Assembly (NCBI GenBank): GCA_035610365.1
Contig: CM069432.1
Coordinates: forward strand, 163,306,035 to 163,370,034
Length of the DNA: 64,000 bases
Source: Aquatica leii
Lineage: Eukaryota > Arthropoda > Insecta > Coleoptera > Lampyridae
Reading direction: 5' to 3'
Numbering within the stretch: the stretch's first letter is position 1; each line of letters starts with the position of its first letter. The position numbers and the translations under genes are program-made. Below, piece by piece: positions 33,983-45,039 of the stretch. The notes under the pieces are model-generated. The model worked only from the letters and a program-made list of their open reading frames with translations. It was not told the origin of the DNA and ran no database searches.

Positions 33983-34244
33983 TGTTCAATGGGTGTACGA
34001 CTACATTCCACCCACTCAGAGTGCTTCCGTCCGGGACCGTTATAACAAGCCAAATGCTCCGGTCCAAAAAGCGGGCCTAGGATGTGCAATAGGTGTACGA
34101 CTACATTCCACCCGCCTAGAGATCCCCAAATGAGCGCAATGCTCCGGTTCCAAATGAACCATGATCGAACCGCGTTACCAAATAAAATAAATATCAGACC
34201 CCAGGTAGTGCAATGGGTGTACGACTACATTCCACCCGCCTAGA
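33983..34244. repeat. Three-copy GC-rich direct repeat
   Basis: The core GGGTGTACGACTACATTCC followed by ACCC appears at about 33990, 34090 and 34213, each preceded by GTTCAAT or GTGCAAT and followed by ACTCAGA or GCCTAGA. A second motif, AATGCTCCGGT with CCAAA, occurs twice between them. Units are about 100 to 124 bases apart. The core itself has GGGTG/CACCC arms that can pair. Base composition differs strongly from the AT-rich flanks. Confidence 0.8.
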
Positions 34245-34259
34245 ATCTCTGCAGAACCC

Positions 34260-35590
34260 TTTCGGTTCTAGTAACAAACGAATTCGACCATGTCGACACA
34301 CACCAGCAAAACGTCAAACGGCCTTATCGACACAATTTAAACATTGAATTAAGCAAATCAACTATCAACTATTAAAATTAGATTCATAGACAATATTAAA
34401 AACATAATTGACAACAACCAACATTTATTGACATCGCACTCCATTGTCTAATTAATGTAAACATTGAACGAATTGCGCAAGACGTCACTAATGCAACTTT
34501 TAAATTCATAATTATCATTTAACATTCAATAAAAGCATTTATAACTGTCTATTAAAATATTGAGTCTCAAATTCATAAATTTAATCAAAACGGCTCAATA
34601 AAACCTCATAAATAGAAACAGTAAATGATGCTCACATTCAAAAGAATGAATATTATTATTAAGTTAATAGATAATAGGAGGGCTCATTGAAAACTCGCAA
34701 TTAAAAATAACATAATGATAGTACTAAAAATATTAGCAGTAAACTACAAGATAATAGGAAACTCAGTGAAACTCACCTTTAAATATTCACGATAAAACAA
34801 ACACACTTCACTGTACGAAAATTACAACGTAATTAAGAATTAGATCTTTGGCAGAACTAAACATTCCTAATGGTAATAAATTAGGGTCGCTAGTGTTTCA
34901 TGGTCCAGCGAAACCAAATGCGGCTGCAACTTGATACTCTGGGAAGAAAAGTAAACGAAATTGCTGCATTTTAAAAATTTTATTACATGCAGTTTATAAT
35001 AAAAAAAAATTTTGCAAAAATGATAATTTAGTTACAATTAACCGATGAAATTTTAATTAACATAAAATTACTTTTTGAAGTCTTTGTGCCATGTATGACA
35101 TTGATGTAGGATTAGACTTAATTCTTAAGGCTCCAGGTCCCAGAAAAACAAGCTAATTTTGGGAATTTTTTTTGAGAGTATAACAAACGCATTCGAATAT
35201 TTAGTTAAAATACTTTATTAAACACACATTTTAGTGTGAGAAAAAAATGTTACTTATTTGTCTTTACTTTAAAATAGTGGCTTCAGTACCCAAGATTGCA
35301 AGGCACGTTTCATGCGAGACCTTAAAAGGGCGAAACGATTTCTCCCGCAGATTTCAACTTAGTTCAAAAAATCAAACATTTTTAAGTAATGTATGCCAAA
35401 AGCTACTGGATAGCGTACGGAAATTTGAAAATACAGTTTTTATAAAAAAAAATTTTTATTTTTTACCCAAAAACGTCACCACAAACTTTTTAATAAAAAA
35501 GAAAGTTTAGCTTATTGCAAATTTGTACGCTATCCATTGGATAATGTATCTGAAAAATCACCCTCAAAAGTTCAAGAAAATTTGTAAGAG
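34260..35590. other. Gene-free stretch with a weak direct repeat
   Basis: Two related pieces containing AGATAATAGGA and AACTC lie near 34670 and 34750. Around 34870-34960 is a patch with GGCTGCAACTTGATACTCTGG. The 87-codon ORF at 35247-35510 resembles nothing known to me. The whole 33.7-34.95 kb block could be one unrecognised element. Confidence 0.35.
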
Positions 35591-35608
35591 TTATCATTTA
35601 GTCCAATT

Positions 35609-35940
35609 TCAAAATTTCATTTTTTTGAAAAACGCGTTCAAAGTATTGAGTAACATTCCATAGCAAAAAATTTTAATTTGCAATGCCTGTACCATGATAT
35701 TTTTCTCTTGTTCATCATTGCTGCCTGATTTTAAAGCAAGCCGAGATGTTCTTGCAGCTTCAGTCAACGATCGGTCAGATAATTCGATACGGTAGTTGTC
35801 CGGCTTAACGCAGAAGTTATAACAATTTACCCTTATGGTCATGCTTAAAACCGTCACAATTTGCGTAATACTACTTATTCCATCGTTAAAGATGCACACA
35901 GCAAGATTTCCTGCAAAATTAATGCCAGTTTTCCTACTTG
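35609..35940 (-). pseudogene. Possible Mutator-like transposase C-terminal fragment
   Basis: The minus strand reads NFAGNLAVCIFNDGISSITQ, then, in the same 96-residue ORF, NCYNFCVKPDNYRIELSDRS and LTEAARTSRLALKSGSNDEQ. As I recall, a C-terminal block with FNDG followed by a paired R-I/xxS and a basic-rich helix is frequent in insect PF20700-type Mutator-like transposases. The upstream minus-strand ORF at 35951-36229 may be further decayed coding sequence but shows no motif. Confidence is moderate because only one block fits. Confidence 0.4.
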
Positions 35941-36239
35941 CTTTCTTGTATTATAACAGGTAAGGTTTAAATTGAAGCGCGGTGTATCGATTCAAAAACG
36001 CTTGGAGCGCGCAGCAGGGTGCATTGGCAAAACCTTCAAAAAAGATTTCTTTAAGATTTCTCCGGGCTATGAAACATTTTTTTCTTATTCTTAAGGCTTT
36101 AAAGCAACATGTTAACAAAAACAATGGTTTCTTAAAAGTTCTAGACTGTTCTTGCCCCTTAAGGTTACCTTTGAGAGCCATAGATTTAGCTCGAATGTGT
36201 TCGGCATCGACTTCAAAAAGTAATTTCATGTAAATACAA

Positions 36240-37127
36240 ATTTCGTCGTTTAATTGTAAATCAGTGAAATCACTATTTTTTACTTTTTATTGCATTTTAT
36301 TTGATGCATCTTTCTGAAGTCTTTTGTTTGTTAAAATATTTTTTTCTTTTTAGTGACGTTAACAATAGTGGTTATAATCACTGAAAACCTTGAAAATGCA
36401 CATCGTACACGAGAATTTCATGCCGATGCAAATTTTAGAGTTTGATTTTTTATGAATCCATTCATCAGAATTTGAGCAAATTTAAATGGCACCACTACTA
36501 AGTTACTCTCTTTCTGATAAAAAAATAAATGAAATTGGTCAGCGTCGTAAAAAATGATCGCTAAATATAGCATAGCATAAATATTCAACCGAACTGAAAA
36601 TCGACTCTTTTTTAAAATGAACGTGATACGTTAAATGCATTGTTTTGTTTTCCATGTTTGTTTTAATCTGATGGAACCGATAAAACTTCAAAGCAATTTT
36701 GCAGTTATCTATATAACACGATATCTAAAAACGTTTACATTACCTACAAGCATTTTAAAAAGGGTTATCCACTTTAGGTCCGAGCTTACGAGGTGCCACT
36801 GGTTACCACTAAATAGGGATTTGGTCGGCTTTATTGTTAAACATAGTAGAGTTTCCATATTTCACATATGGAATAACAGAATACCAGAAAAACCCACTGC
36901 AGAAACGGGCTAAAAAAAAGTACTTACAACCCTATGGAAAAGTAGCTTAACATTAGACTAAACTTACCTCTTAGAATGAGCAATAATCATAATTATTCCT
37001 TTAGACTGTGTACAGTAAAAAAGAGATCGCCTTAGCTATAAAAATGCAGATCTTGCTACCTACAATTAAATAAACGCCTATTCTATATTATCCTCAGTAT
37101 TCAATATTACCGGAAATTACTCTATAA
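36240..37127. other. Gap; one unassigned 92-codon ORF
   Basis: The ORF at 36635-36913 ends SRVSIFHIWNNRIPEKPTAE and shows no known domain. Nothing else was recognised. Confidence 0.35.
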
Positions 37128-37777
37128 TTTTTTTAATTCAAAACTTGTGCCCGTTTGCTTTTCCTATAGTTTCATTAAGACGTATTCCTTTTGATTGAAC
37201 AGATTTTTTTTCGTATCAAACTCAAGCTAATTCTTGTCGCTACGTTTACAAGATGGATCATCAAAACTACTTATTTCGACCTACGTTTGATTTTTGATAC
37301 TGTACGAATTTTGGATTTTCATAGAATGGGTTTTTTGAGTTTCTTTTATATAACTTGTTCATCTTTTAAGTTTTTATTGTTTTTTGTTTGTTTTTTATTG
37401 GCTTTGATTTTACTATTATTTCTCCTTTTTATTCATTTTAGATCTGCAAGTATTTTTTTAATTCAAAACTTGTGTCCCGTTTGTTTTTCCAATAGTTTCA
37501 CCAAGACGTATTCTTTTTGATTGAACAGATTTTCTTTCGTATCAAACTCAAACTTATTCTTATCACTACGTTTACAAGATGGATCATCAAAACTACTTAT
37601 TGCGACCTACGTTTGATTTTTGACACTGTACGAATTTTGGATTTTCTTAGAATGGGTTTTTTGAGTTTCTTTTATATAAGTTTTTCATCTTTTAAGTTTT
37701 TAATGTTTTTTGTTTTTTATTGGTTTTTATTTTACTATTATTTCTCTTTTTTATTCATTTTAGATCTGCAAGTATTT
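37128..37777 (-). repeat. Two-copy 325-bp tandem repeat holding a decayed coding fragment
   Basis: Copy 1 (37128-37452) and copy 2 (37453-37777) are head to tail with only scattered single-base differences. Both begin TTTTTTTAATTCAAAACTTG and end TTTAGATCTGCAAGTATTTT. The minus strand of copy 2 reads SDKNKFEFDTKENLFNQKEY then VLVKLLEKQTGHKF before a stop, resembling the ExYVLVKLxxKK...HFVGKI module near the C-terminus of some insect transposases. The plus-strand 109- and 87-codon ORFs are shadows. Near identity points to a recent duplication. Confidence 0.8.
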
Positions 37778-37789
37778 TAAATTTCTTGT

Positions 37790-40370
37790 TACGAATGTGA
37801 CAACGCTATTTTTAGTATTATTTGACAATTTATTCTTTACGGTATTGTTGGCAATGAACAGCTTTGATTAAATCGAGTGGATTGTAATATTGTCAGAATT
37901 CATATCTTCCATATTTAATTTTATGAGTAATCTAGAGAAATCTTGTTCTATTTAATGTTAGCAATGCTATTCTTAATTAAATTTGTTTATAGTGATTCCG
38001 TTGATTTTATTGCGTTACATGTCTCGATTTCTTTTTGTATTTGGTTGTACGTAAATATGAAATGACAGAAAATGACATTTCTCCCCACGGCAATTTCTAA
38101 CTGGTAAACAGGTTTGCCAACTTAAAAAGTTTATACGGGAAGCATATTGTGTATAGAATCTTCAATAAAAAATTGCTTTATTATACCTAATTTGATGTGC
38201 AGTAGGGATAAAATAATTTTATCTGTTTTCACAAAACTTTTATGTACAATATTTTTTGATCCTGGTGTAAGATTGTGCTTCAAAGTTTACCGTTTTTGTC
38301 TAATGCAGAGTTTACAGATGACGATGAAGTTTAATGACTCGCGCCACACCATAGAAATAGCAAATATCAAACACGCAATTTTTCCGTAAGAACATTTTCT
38401 ATGAGGCTCAGCACATGTATGACATACTTTATGTGGTGTCCGCGTAGATTTTTTATGTTTCAAAAAATTTGAAGTTGCCAGTAACTACTTCAATATTACA
38501 CCAGGCAACTGAAAAAATAAACTATTTTTTACTTTTGATTATTCGAAAAGTAAACGTTTTTCAGCCGCCGTGAAAGCAAATATGTTAGCAGCTACAGCGC
38601 ACTTTACAAATCTAAACTTCTTTAAGATGAGTCATTGGCAAGGATCGTCATCCTTTTTATGATGCATTGCCTCACACAAATAAATTGACGGAAAATAAGA
38701 AGTTCTAGTTTTTGTAATATAATTTTTGTTTGAAACAACGTTTTTATTTTTGTAAATCTACTTATTTTCTTTGCAATTACTTTTGCTACAATTTTGAACA
38801 AAAGTTCATATTTCGTAACTATTTATGATCTTTAATGTGTTTTATATTGAACTTTAAATGTAAGTCAAAATATCTATATGTTCAAACATATTTAAAATAG
38901 TATATTTAATTTGATTAATTAATTTAATCAAAATAATGGCGCTTTTCGTTTAAATAAGAAGTCGAAAATGTAGCTTGGAGGTATTCACAGCTCAACGCGG
39001 ATTGTTTTTACCTGCTCTTTTATAATTAGTTTTGCTGTTGCTGCAACAACTTTTTTTGTTTATAACTGTATTTGTCTTGTATCTTTGTAGAACCGCGTAG
39101 TTTCTTTGTTTCTTTACTTCTGCCGCCTCTTTGTCTGTCTCCGAGTTGCTTTTTTGTTGTACATTTTGTAGGCCATTTTCAAGCAAATTATTAGTCATAC
39201 ATTTTTGGGCCGCTAATATCGTCATCAAAATTAAGAATATTTCTAAGTTGCTATTCTATATCTGAAGGAAGCAATGCAATAATGCTTGAAGTGTCTGGAA
39301 ATGAACATTTTTGGCTTTTCGTCGTTATTTTATTAGGAGAAGAAAAACGTTTGTTAATATGTCAGAAATAGTTAAATTAGGTTTAAAAAATCAGATGTAG
39401 GGCTTGTCTGTAACATTTGTAATATTTGTTACTACTAGAACACATTTTTACAACAAAAATTCACTTTTCCAAATTGTTATTGACAACACTAACAGCGTAA
39501 TATTGAGGTCATGTTAATATACAAACTATGTGCATAAGAAGTTAAGTGAAGTAAACCCAATTTATGTGTAAATTCAGTTAAGCCGAGTTCCCTTGTACCA
39601 CACAAACTAATATTTATTTTTTGTGTAAGGTATAATAAGTTAACTGACTGCATTTACGATTTTTAGAACTTAACTCACACGTTATATACTTTACTACAGA
39701 ATCAAGAAAGTATGACTTAACATCTTTTATGATCGAAAGGTAACTGCTGTGTTTAAGTTTGAACGTGACGTAAACCCGTTGTCCGAAGTAAAAACGTATT
39801 ATCTTTTACAGGGGCAAATTACGAAAAAAAATCTTTTCTGAAATTGCGAAGCGTTATTGAAATTAAATTTACTATAATTTTTGAATTATGTAATTTTTTT
39901 CTACTTTTATAACAGCGTATTTAAATATTTGTTTCTTTTGACATCTATAACTTTGATTACAACTTTTTTTTTGAAGTGCATAATTTGAACACACCTTATT
40001 ATTATTTTGATACAAATCAGTGATAAAATTGCCATTTTTCTTTGAATCCATGCTTTATTTAATACCAATTGCGAGCATTACAGTACAAATGCACATTTTC
40101 AATACCGCTGAAGGTTCAGGCGCGATTATGTTCTTATCAGAAAGCCGCCATTGACTATGTCATTGTCATGCTGTTATTTCAATATATTTTTTTGTTTACG
40201 CAAAAACAATGCATGAAATGACACGTTAATGAATAAAATAAAAATACTCTTACATGTTGAAGGATTTATTAATTCATTTTTCTAATGATATAATAGAAAT
40301 TCCACAAGTTTGTGTGTTATCAGTAAAGCTTTCACTCGAAACTTATTTATTTTTTGGGAACCTAACCAAC
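37790..40370. other. AT-rich stretch without a supported gene
   Basis: The minus-strand ORF at 38992-39228 is hydrophilic (KSNSETDKEAAEVKKQRNYA) and ends just before a GTAAAA donor-like site, so it might be an exon, but no family or neighbour supports it. The 80-codon ORF at 38147-38389 is not recognised. Confidence 0.35.
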
Positions 40371-40419
40371 GTATACATAAGGAACAAACTCATTTGCTAG
40401 ATTAAATTAGTATCGCGTG

Positions 40420-40676
40420 CCAACAAACCTGGCACATGTGCTCGAACTAGAGAATGAAAGGGAACTCAACTGCAGTTGTCGGTCACCGGCGACGATTCAC
40501 GCAATACGAATGTTTATCATATGAGACGTTTCCGATATTTCATAAACAATAATAATTATATAAATACGTTAACAGACGGACAATAGCGCGTTAAGCAATG
40601 TGTGTATTTTCCGCACGAAAAACGTGCTTGTGTTATTGTTTATTCCAAAATTGTGTAAATAACGTGTAAGATTCAA
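40420..40676 (+). promoter_or_regulatory. CpG-richer region upstream of a possible first exon
   Basis: Between 40420 and 40640 the sequence has many CpG steps (GTCACCGGCGACGATTCACG, CGCACGAAAAACGTGC) compared with its AT-rich surroundings. It directly precedes the short exon candidate MADYYG. This is consistent with a promoter and 5' UTR, but no clear TATA or initiator was found. Confidence 0.3.
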
Positions 40677-40694
40677 ATGGCTGATTATTATGGG
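40677..40694 (+). CDS. Possible alternative first coding exon (MADYYG)
   Basis: ATG at 40677 gives MADYYG and meets GTACGT at 40695, a good donor, in phase 0. The exon at 56323 begins in phase 0 and is open only in that frame, so joining would give MADYYG then LLSSLANDLDHMLSEL. The candidate at 31369 has the same phase. Evidence is the splice signal, phase match and CpG-richer upstream DNA. The gene cannot be named. Confidence 0.35.
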
Positions 40695-41884
40695 GTACGT
40701 ATACACACACACAGCATAATAATTGCGTACGTTAGCATATTTTTGTAGTAACGTGCAGTTTCCTCGATAAGCAAAATCGAATTGACAATTGTTTACGATA
40801 ATATTTTGTTGTTTTAATGTAAAGCTTGAACAGTCTTTTACACGACAATCAATTTATCTTTACGGGTAGACAGACGATTTAGGGTTTTACCCCTCAACTT
40901 ACACGCAAATATACAAGGGATACTACATGTTAGATACAGAGTTGGATTATATATATATACAATTATCCAGCGCGAAAATAAAACTGGAATTAATTACAAT
41001 ACACAGAGTGGTCAAAGCTTAATTTTGTAAGGAAACCTATACCGGTTTTTCAAATTCTAACACAAAAGTTTAAGTAGAATTATCTATGTGTGGTTACTTT
41101 TAAAATTAAACAAAAAATTTAAAAAAACCTACGGGAGAGAAAGAGATCTGCGCGCTGTAGGGTTTCCTTTGCACTCTAAACTTTGAGTTCGCCGAAGTTG
41201 ATAAAAGCATGTTACTGCGTAACTTCCGAGGGGTCTATCACCCTCGGCAATAGGTGTACATATTTTCGGAAATAGGCGGCAATAAACAAGCAATATAGCG
41301 GCAATAACCAGCAGTAAAAGAAATAGAAGCAGTACTGTGCAATATGCGACAATATACGGCAATATGCGGCAATATTAGGCAATTGTTAGGAAATTTTGGG
41401 AAATAAAGACAATATTTCCCTGATTAATTGTACTACATTGAAGGTCATTTTCGCCTCCTACTCTTCCGGCGGTTCACGCATATGCAGTGTGCAGAACAGA
41501 TATTTCACAACTTTGCATTTCGTATTATAACTTGTTCATTTGTGCCAATCTTTGTTAATCTATGTTTGTGCATGGGACTTCACGCGTAAACTATTTTTTC
41601 ATAACAAATTATAAATTGTAAAGAACTGATGAACGATTATTAAAATTTCCAGTTAGGGTTGGTTGTGGACGTTACCCAGTAAAATAAAAGTACATTAAGG
41701 GTGTTTCACTGCGACAGAGGAATGTAAAGTTGAGATGTTACTTACTTACGTGATGGAAATGTTTTTGTGTTTAGTATCGAATGTTCAAAAGTATTTCCTT
41801 TACGTGAAGAGTCTGTTGTAGTAATTGTAGATCATATAGTATTGGCAAATGTAGTAAAACAATGTGATCAAAAGTTATACATGA

Positions 41885-42104
41885 CGTAATGCTGACTTGC
41901 TATCTCGAAGATGTAGGTGTTGTTCGATGTACAATCGTGGCATATTGTGTTTACTGTGTCATGTTAGTGGGTCAAAGATCTATGGTCACAGCATTTGCAT
42001 TGGTCATAGTAAAATTACCATTCTCTTAGAAACAAATGTACCGTGCCCAACACTAAATGAAAATTTCAAGTCACGCGCGTTACGCGTCAGAAGGAATTAG
42101 AAAG
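41885..42104 (+). pseudogene. Cys/His-rich module of the 3.8-kb element's gene
   Basis: A frame open from 41885 to a stop at about 42098 reads LLSRRCRCCSMYNRGILCLL, CHVSGSKIYGHSICIGHS and VPCPTLNENFKSRALRVRRN. The C-x-C-C, C-x2-C-H and H-x3-C-x2-H clusters suggest a zinc-binding fold. An internal ATG (MYNRG) exists, but no strong start or splice site was found, so this may be part of a longer exon. It is the first open piece inside the element and lies on the same strand as the others. Function unknown. Confidence 0.4.
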
Positions 42105-42134
42105 TGTTTTTTACTTTGTTTTTTATCTCGTTAG

Positions 42135-42923
42135 ATTTACTCAAGATTGAAGATGAAATTACTGAAATTGTCCAAGAATTTCAGTCGAAATTTCTAAACT
42201 ATGTTCTTAACGCTGCTGGTTACGATAACCTTCTCTCGTTGGCTTCATTTAAAGACAATTTTGTCGAGAATATATCTAATATCGAAAAATTCGCCCGGGA
42301 GGATTTGCAGAGTCTTATAAGATCGGACCAGAAACAACTGTTTTACGGCGCATATGCCAATAATCCAAGTAAATTTAAAATTGTCTAGGGACAATTAGTT
42401 TTGTTGAAAAAGTTGGCGGAAATGAGTCAAATTAAAATTGAAAAAAAAAACAAAAGTTAAACATCAGGAGTAAAATCAGACAGGTATATCTCAAGAAGCT
42501 AGAAAAGGAAATCAGGCAAACAGCAAACCTCAAGAACCGATAGAACATATTAAAACGCTGACATTAAATTATATTAAGTCATTATGTAAAAAAGAAATTA
42601 ATGTAACAGGAAAAGATACAGACGGTTATGAAAAGCTCAAAAATCTTTCGGAACCGTTAGAGACACTACTTGAAAATATTAATTTTGAAATTGAATCCGA
42701 AAGTATTATTAAGATCAGCTGCATATATTGTGATCATATCTCCAAAGCGTACTGCGTAAATGCTAAATATGGTAAAAAATGGGTGATGTCTAATTTTAAC
42801 GCAAACTTTGTAAGTCATTTTAAATTGAAATCGAAAAGGAGCTGTGAAGAAATGGTGATCTTTTGCCTTGGCTGTATTCAAGCCAGTCCTGCGAAGAAAC
42901 TTTTCGACATACAAGGTCGATGA
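42135..42923 (+). pseudogene. Helical module and zinc-finger-like module of the same gene
   Basis: An acceptor-like TTATCTCGTTAG ends at 42134. The frame then reads LLKIEDEITEIVQEFQSKFL, YDNLLSLASFKDNFVENISN and LIRSDQKQLFYGAYANNPSK, stopping at TAG 42386-42388. The same frame continues with GQLVLLKKLAEM, so this stop is probably a mutation. From 42474 to the stop at 42921 another frame without ATG runs 149 codons, with ESIIKISCIYCDHISKAYC, NAKYGKKWVMSNFNANFVSH and later CEEM...CLGC. C-x2-C with a W-x-MSNF spacing before H looks like a BED-like finger. I infer a frameshift joins the two. No catalytic motif was recognised. Confidence 0.5.
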
Positions 42924-43321
42924 CAACTACACAGTCAACTGTCGTGAATTATTCGCTCCGTGATATAATAAGAAGACTAAATAGAATTCAAGTTCTCAAC
43001 GGAATTAGTATTGATTTAGATATGTAATTCTATTATCCCGTCCATATTAGTGAAATTGGGCATCCACTTTTCGTTGTTTTTATCTATACGGTATAGACCT
43101 TGGTATAAACGGGTAGATATTTATAGATACTCGTATAGATATGATGATATATGATATTGATTGGTTTAATCGGGTTTAATGATACCCAAGGTTGTTTCGT
43201 TATAACGCAAGAAAAACATACCTACTGCCGCACGCACGCTCACTATTTCTGAAATGTCTATAGAAAATATGTAAATGTAAAATCTGATTAAAATTGACTA
43301 GGTATGGAATTTATTTTACAG

Positions 43322-44346
43322 CTGACAATATTGTATTTCCGCGGAAAACTGAAAAACTTGGAGCAGGTGATATTCTTTATAATGCTCAATACCGTACGAC
43401 TGATGATATTAAAGAAATGTTACAAAGAGCAAAATTAGACTCACTTAAAGATGTTAATGAGTTGGGAATGACAATTAATTCGAAGTCGGACAAAGTGGAC
43501 TTACCTGGAATAATTGTGAATAATTCGGAGACAGATGATGAAGGAAGTGGTGAAGAGTTAGAAAAGGAAAGTGAAGATGGTAACGAAGTAACTTCTGAGA
43601 CTGAAAGTTTAGCTGAAACTGTCGCGGAAGTTGAAAATTTATTGGATTTAGAGGATTTGAATTTCAAGGACTATGCCACTAGTAATTCCAAAAACCCATC
43701 GGCTTTTTTAAAAATTACCTTGTCTAACGGAAAACAAAGAACTGTAAGAAAATCTAGTATATGTTGGCTATTTGACGAAAGAAAAGGAAGAATGTCCGCA
43801 GATCGACTCTTCCGCGTGAGGGACATGTACAACCCAAAACGAAATCTTTATAAAAATACTAACCAAAAGACAACCAAAAGTATCATAAATAGAAGCAAAA
43901 CTGTGAGAAAACCGCGAGGGAATTCGGCAAAAGAAGAAGATATTTCTGAATCTGATGAAAGTTCTGAATGTTAAGAAGTTATGGAACTCCATGACTCAGA
44001 TGACGAGATAGATGAACTTGAGGACATCGAAGTAATTCCTGCTAACCAGAAAGACATTGATTTACAATTAGAGGAAGAACTGTATTACGCCGTGTATTAT
44101 GATATTACGTAATATATTGGTAGAATTATAAAAATCAATGATGAAAAATGTCACATTAAGTTTCTAAAAGAAAACCTAGACGTTTTTGTTTGGCCTAAAA
44201 ACGATGACGTACAAGAAATTGATTCAAAATATATATTTTACGGACCCATCACCTTACTGGGAAGTGATCCGTTTCATATTAAAAGAACTGACAGGGTAAT
44301 AATTAGAAACAAATTCCAAAAATTAAAACGGGAAAACAAGATGTAA
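43322..44346 (+). pseudogene. Acidic region and C-terminal module of the same gene, two in-frame stops
   Basis: The exon opens after TTTATTTTACAG (AG 43320-43321) and stays in one frame to the final TAA at 44344-44346, interrupted only by TAA at 43972-43974 and 44110-44112. It reads NIVFPRKTEKLGAGDILYNA, QYRTTDDIKEMLQRAKLDSL, a long acidic stretch, KNPSAFLKITLSNGKQRTVR and KSSICWLFDERKGRMSADRL, a basic stretch, more acidic residues, then the C-terminal module ELYYAVYYDIT-stop-YIGRIIKINDEK, KFLKENLDVFVWPKNDDVQE and IFYGPITLLGSDPFHIK. As I recall, this last module occurs at the C-terminus of several insect transposon-encoded proteins. A polyadenylation signal follows at 44384. The two stops suggest recent inactivation. 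Confidence 0.6.
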
Positions 44347-45039
44347 AACCAAGTGTAAAACTCAATTCTTCCTTGAATTTTTCAATAAATATCTGTTTTA
44401 TTAAAATTTTTTGTTGTATAATTTACCTGGACTTGTGGTAAGTAGAAAATGATCTAAATTACAAACGTAATATGTATAGTTTATAGAAACTTAATTTAAT
44501 ATTTTATAGAAAATAAATTTTAATGAGGGACACCATAACCAAATCCAGCCAATGCGATGTTAAAATGTTATCATGCAATTAACTTTTTAATTAACGTTCT
44601 ATAAACCGGCCAACCGAGTAACAAATGAGAATGTACCTCGGAATGTACCTATATGTATGTAATTTTAAGTCAGAAACCTACATTTGGTTTCAATCTTCAT
44701 ATTATTACTAAAACAAAAATTTGCAGTTTTTTTCTATAGATAAGGCACCCAAAAGTTTATTATGTAAGTCAAAAATTAAGTTGTCATTGGATCCTTGTAA
44801 ATCCGTGTAAATCTCTCCCATTTTAAAGCTTCGGCAATGAGAGCAATATCTTGAAAAATACGGAAATTTACAGCAATAACGGTAATAATTAGTCAATAAC
44901 AGCAACTTTGAGGAAATTTCGGCAATAGTTAGGAAATTACTGCAGTAATATCAGCAATAGGAAATACGTACATTTTATTGCCGAATACGGCAATAGGTGT
45001 ACATTTTTTTTGCGTGATAGACCCCTCGGTAACTTCTTA

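Larger units (their letters stand above)
41227..45028 (+). mobile_element. Complete 3802-bp element with 15-bp inverted ends and 8-bp target duplication
   Basis: The left end CGAGGGGTCTATCAC (41227) is exactly inverted at the right end (GTGATAGACCCCTCG, ending 45028). GTAACTTC flanks both sides (41219-41226 and 45029-45036), a perfect 8-bp target duplication. Inside, GGCAATAGGTGTACAT lies at 41246-41261 and again at 44989-45004 in direct orientation, and numerous GGCAATA/GCAATAT motifs fill 41.25-41.40 and 44.83-45.0 kb. The interior holds one multi-module gene (41.89-44.35 kb) on the plus strand with an AATAAA at 44384-44389. An 8-bp duplication fits hAT, P, Merlin, Zisupton or KDZ, but the termini and the protein do not let me choose. 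Confidence 0.85.

Noticed and set aside
36635-36913. 92-codon ORF with an HIWNNRIPEKPTAE end.
   Set aside because: No motif, no splice context, and typical of chance ORFs in this composition.
37191-37780. Two related hydrophobic plus-strand ORFs (109 and 87 codons) that look like a membrane protein pair.
   Set aside because: They are the two halves of the tandem repeat read on the strand opposite to the coding-like one; F/L/I richness follows from T-rich DNA.
40699-40712. Short (AC)n run after the MADYYG donor.
   Set aside because: Too short to be informative as a microsatellite; possibly polymorphic but not a feature.
43386-43992. Minus-strand ORFs rich in S, F and L.
   Set aside because: They are shadows of the acidic and basic stretches of the plus-strand gene in the 3.8-kb element.
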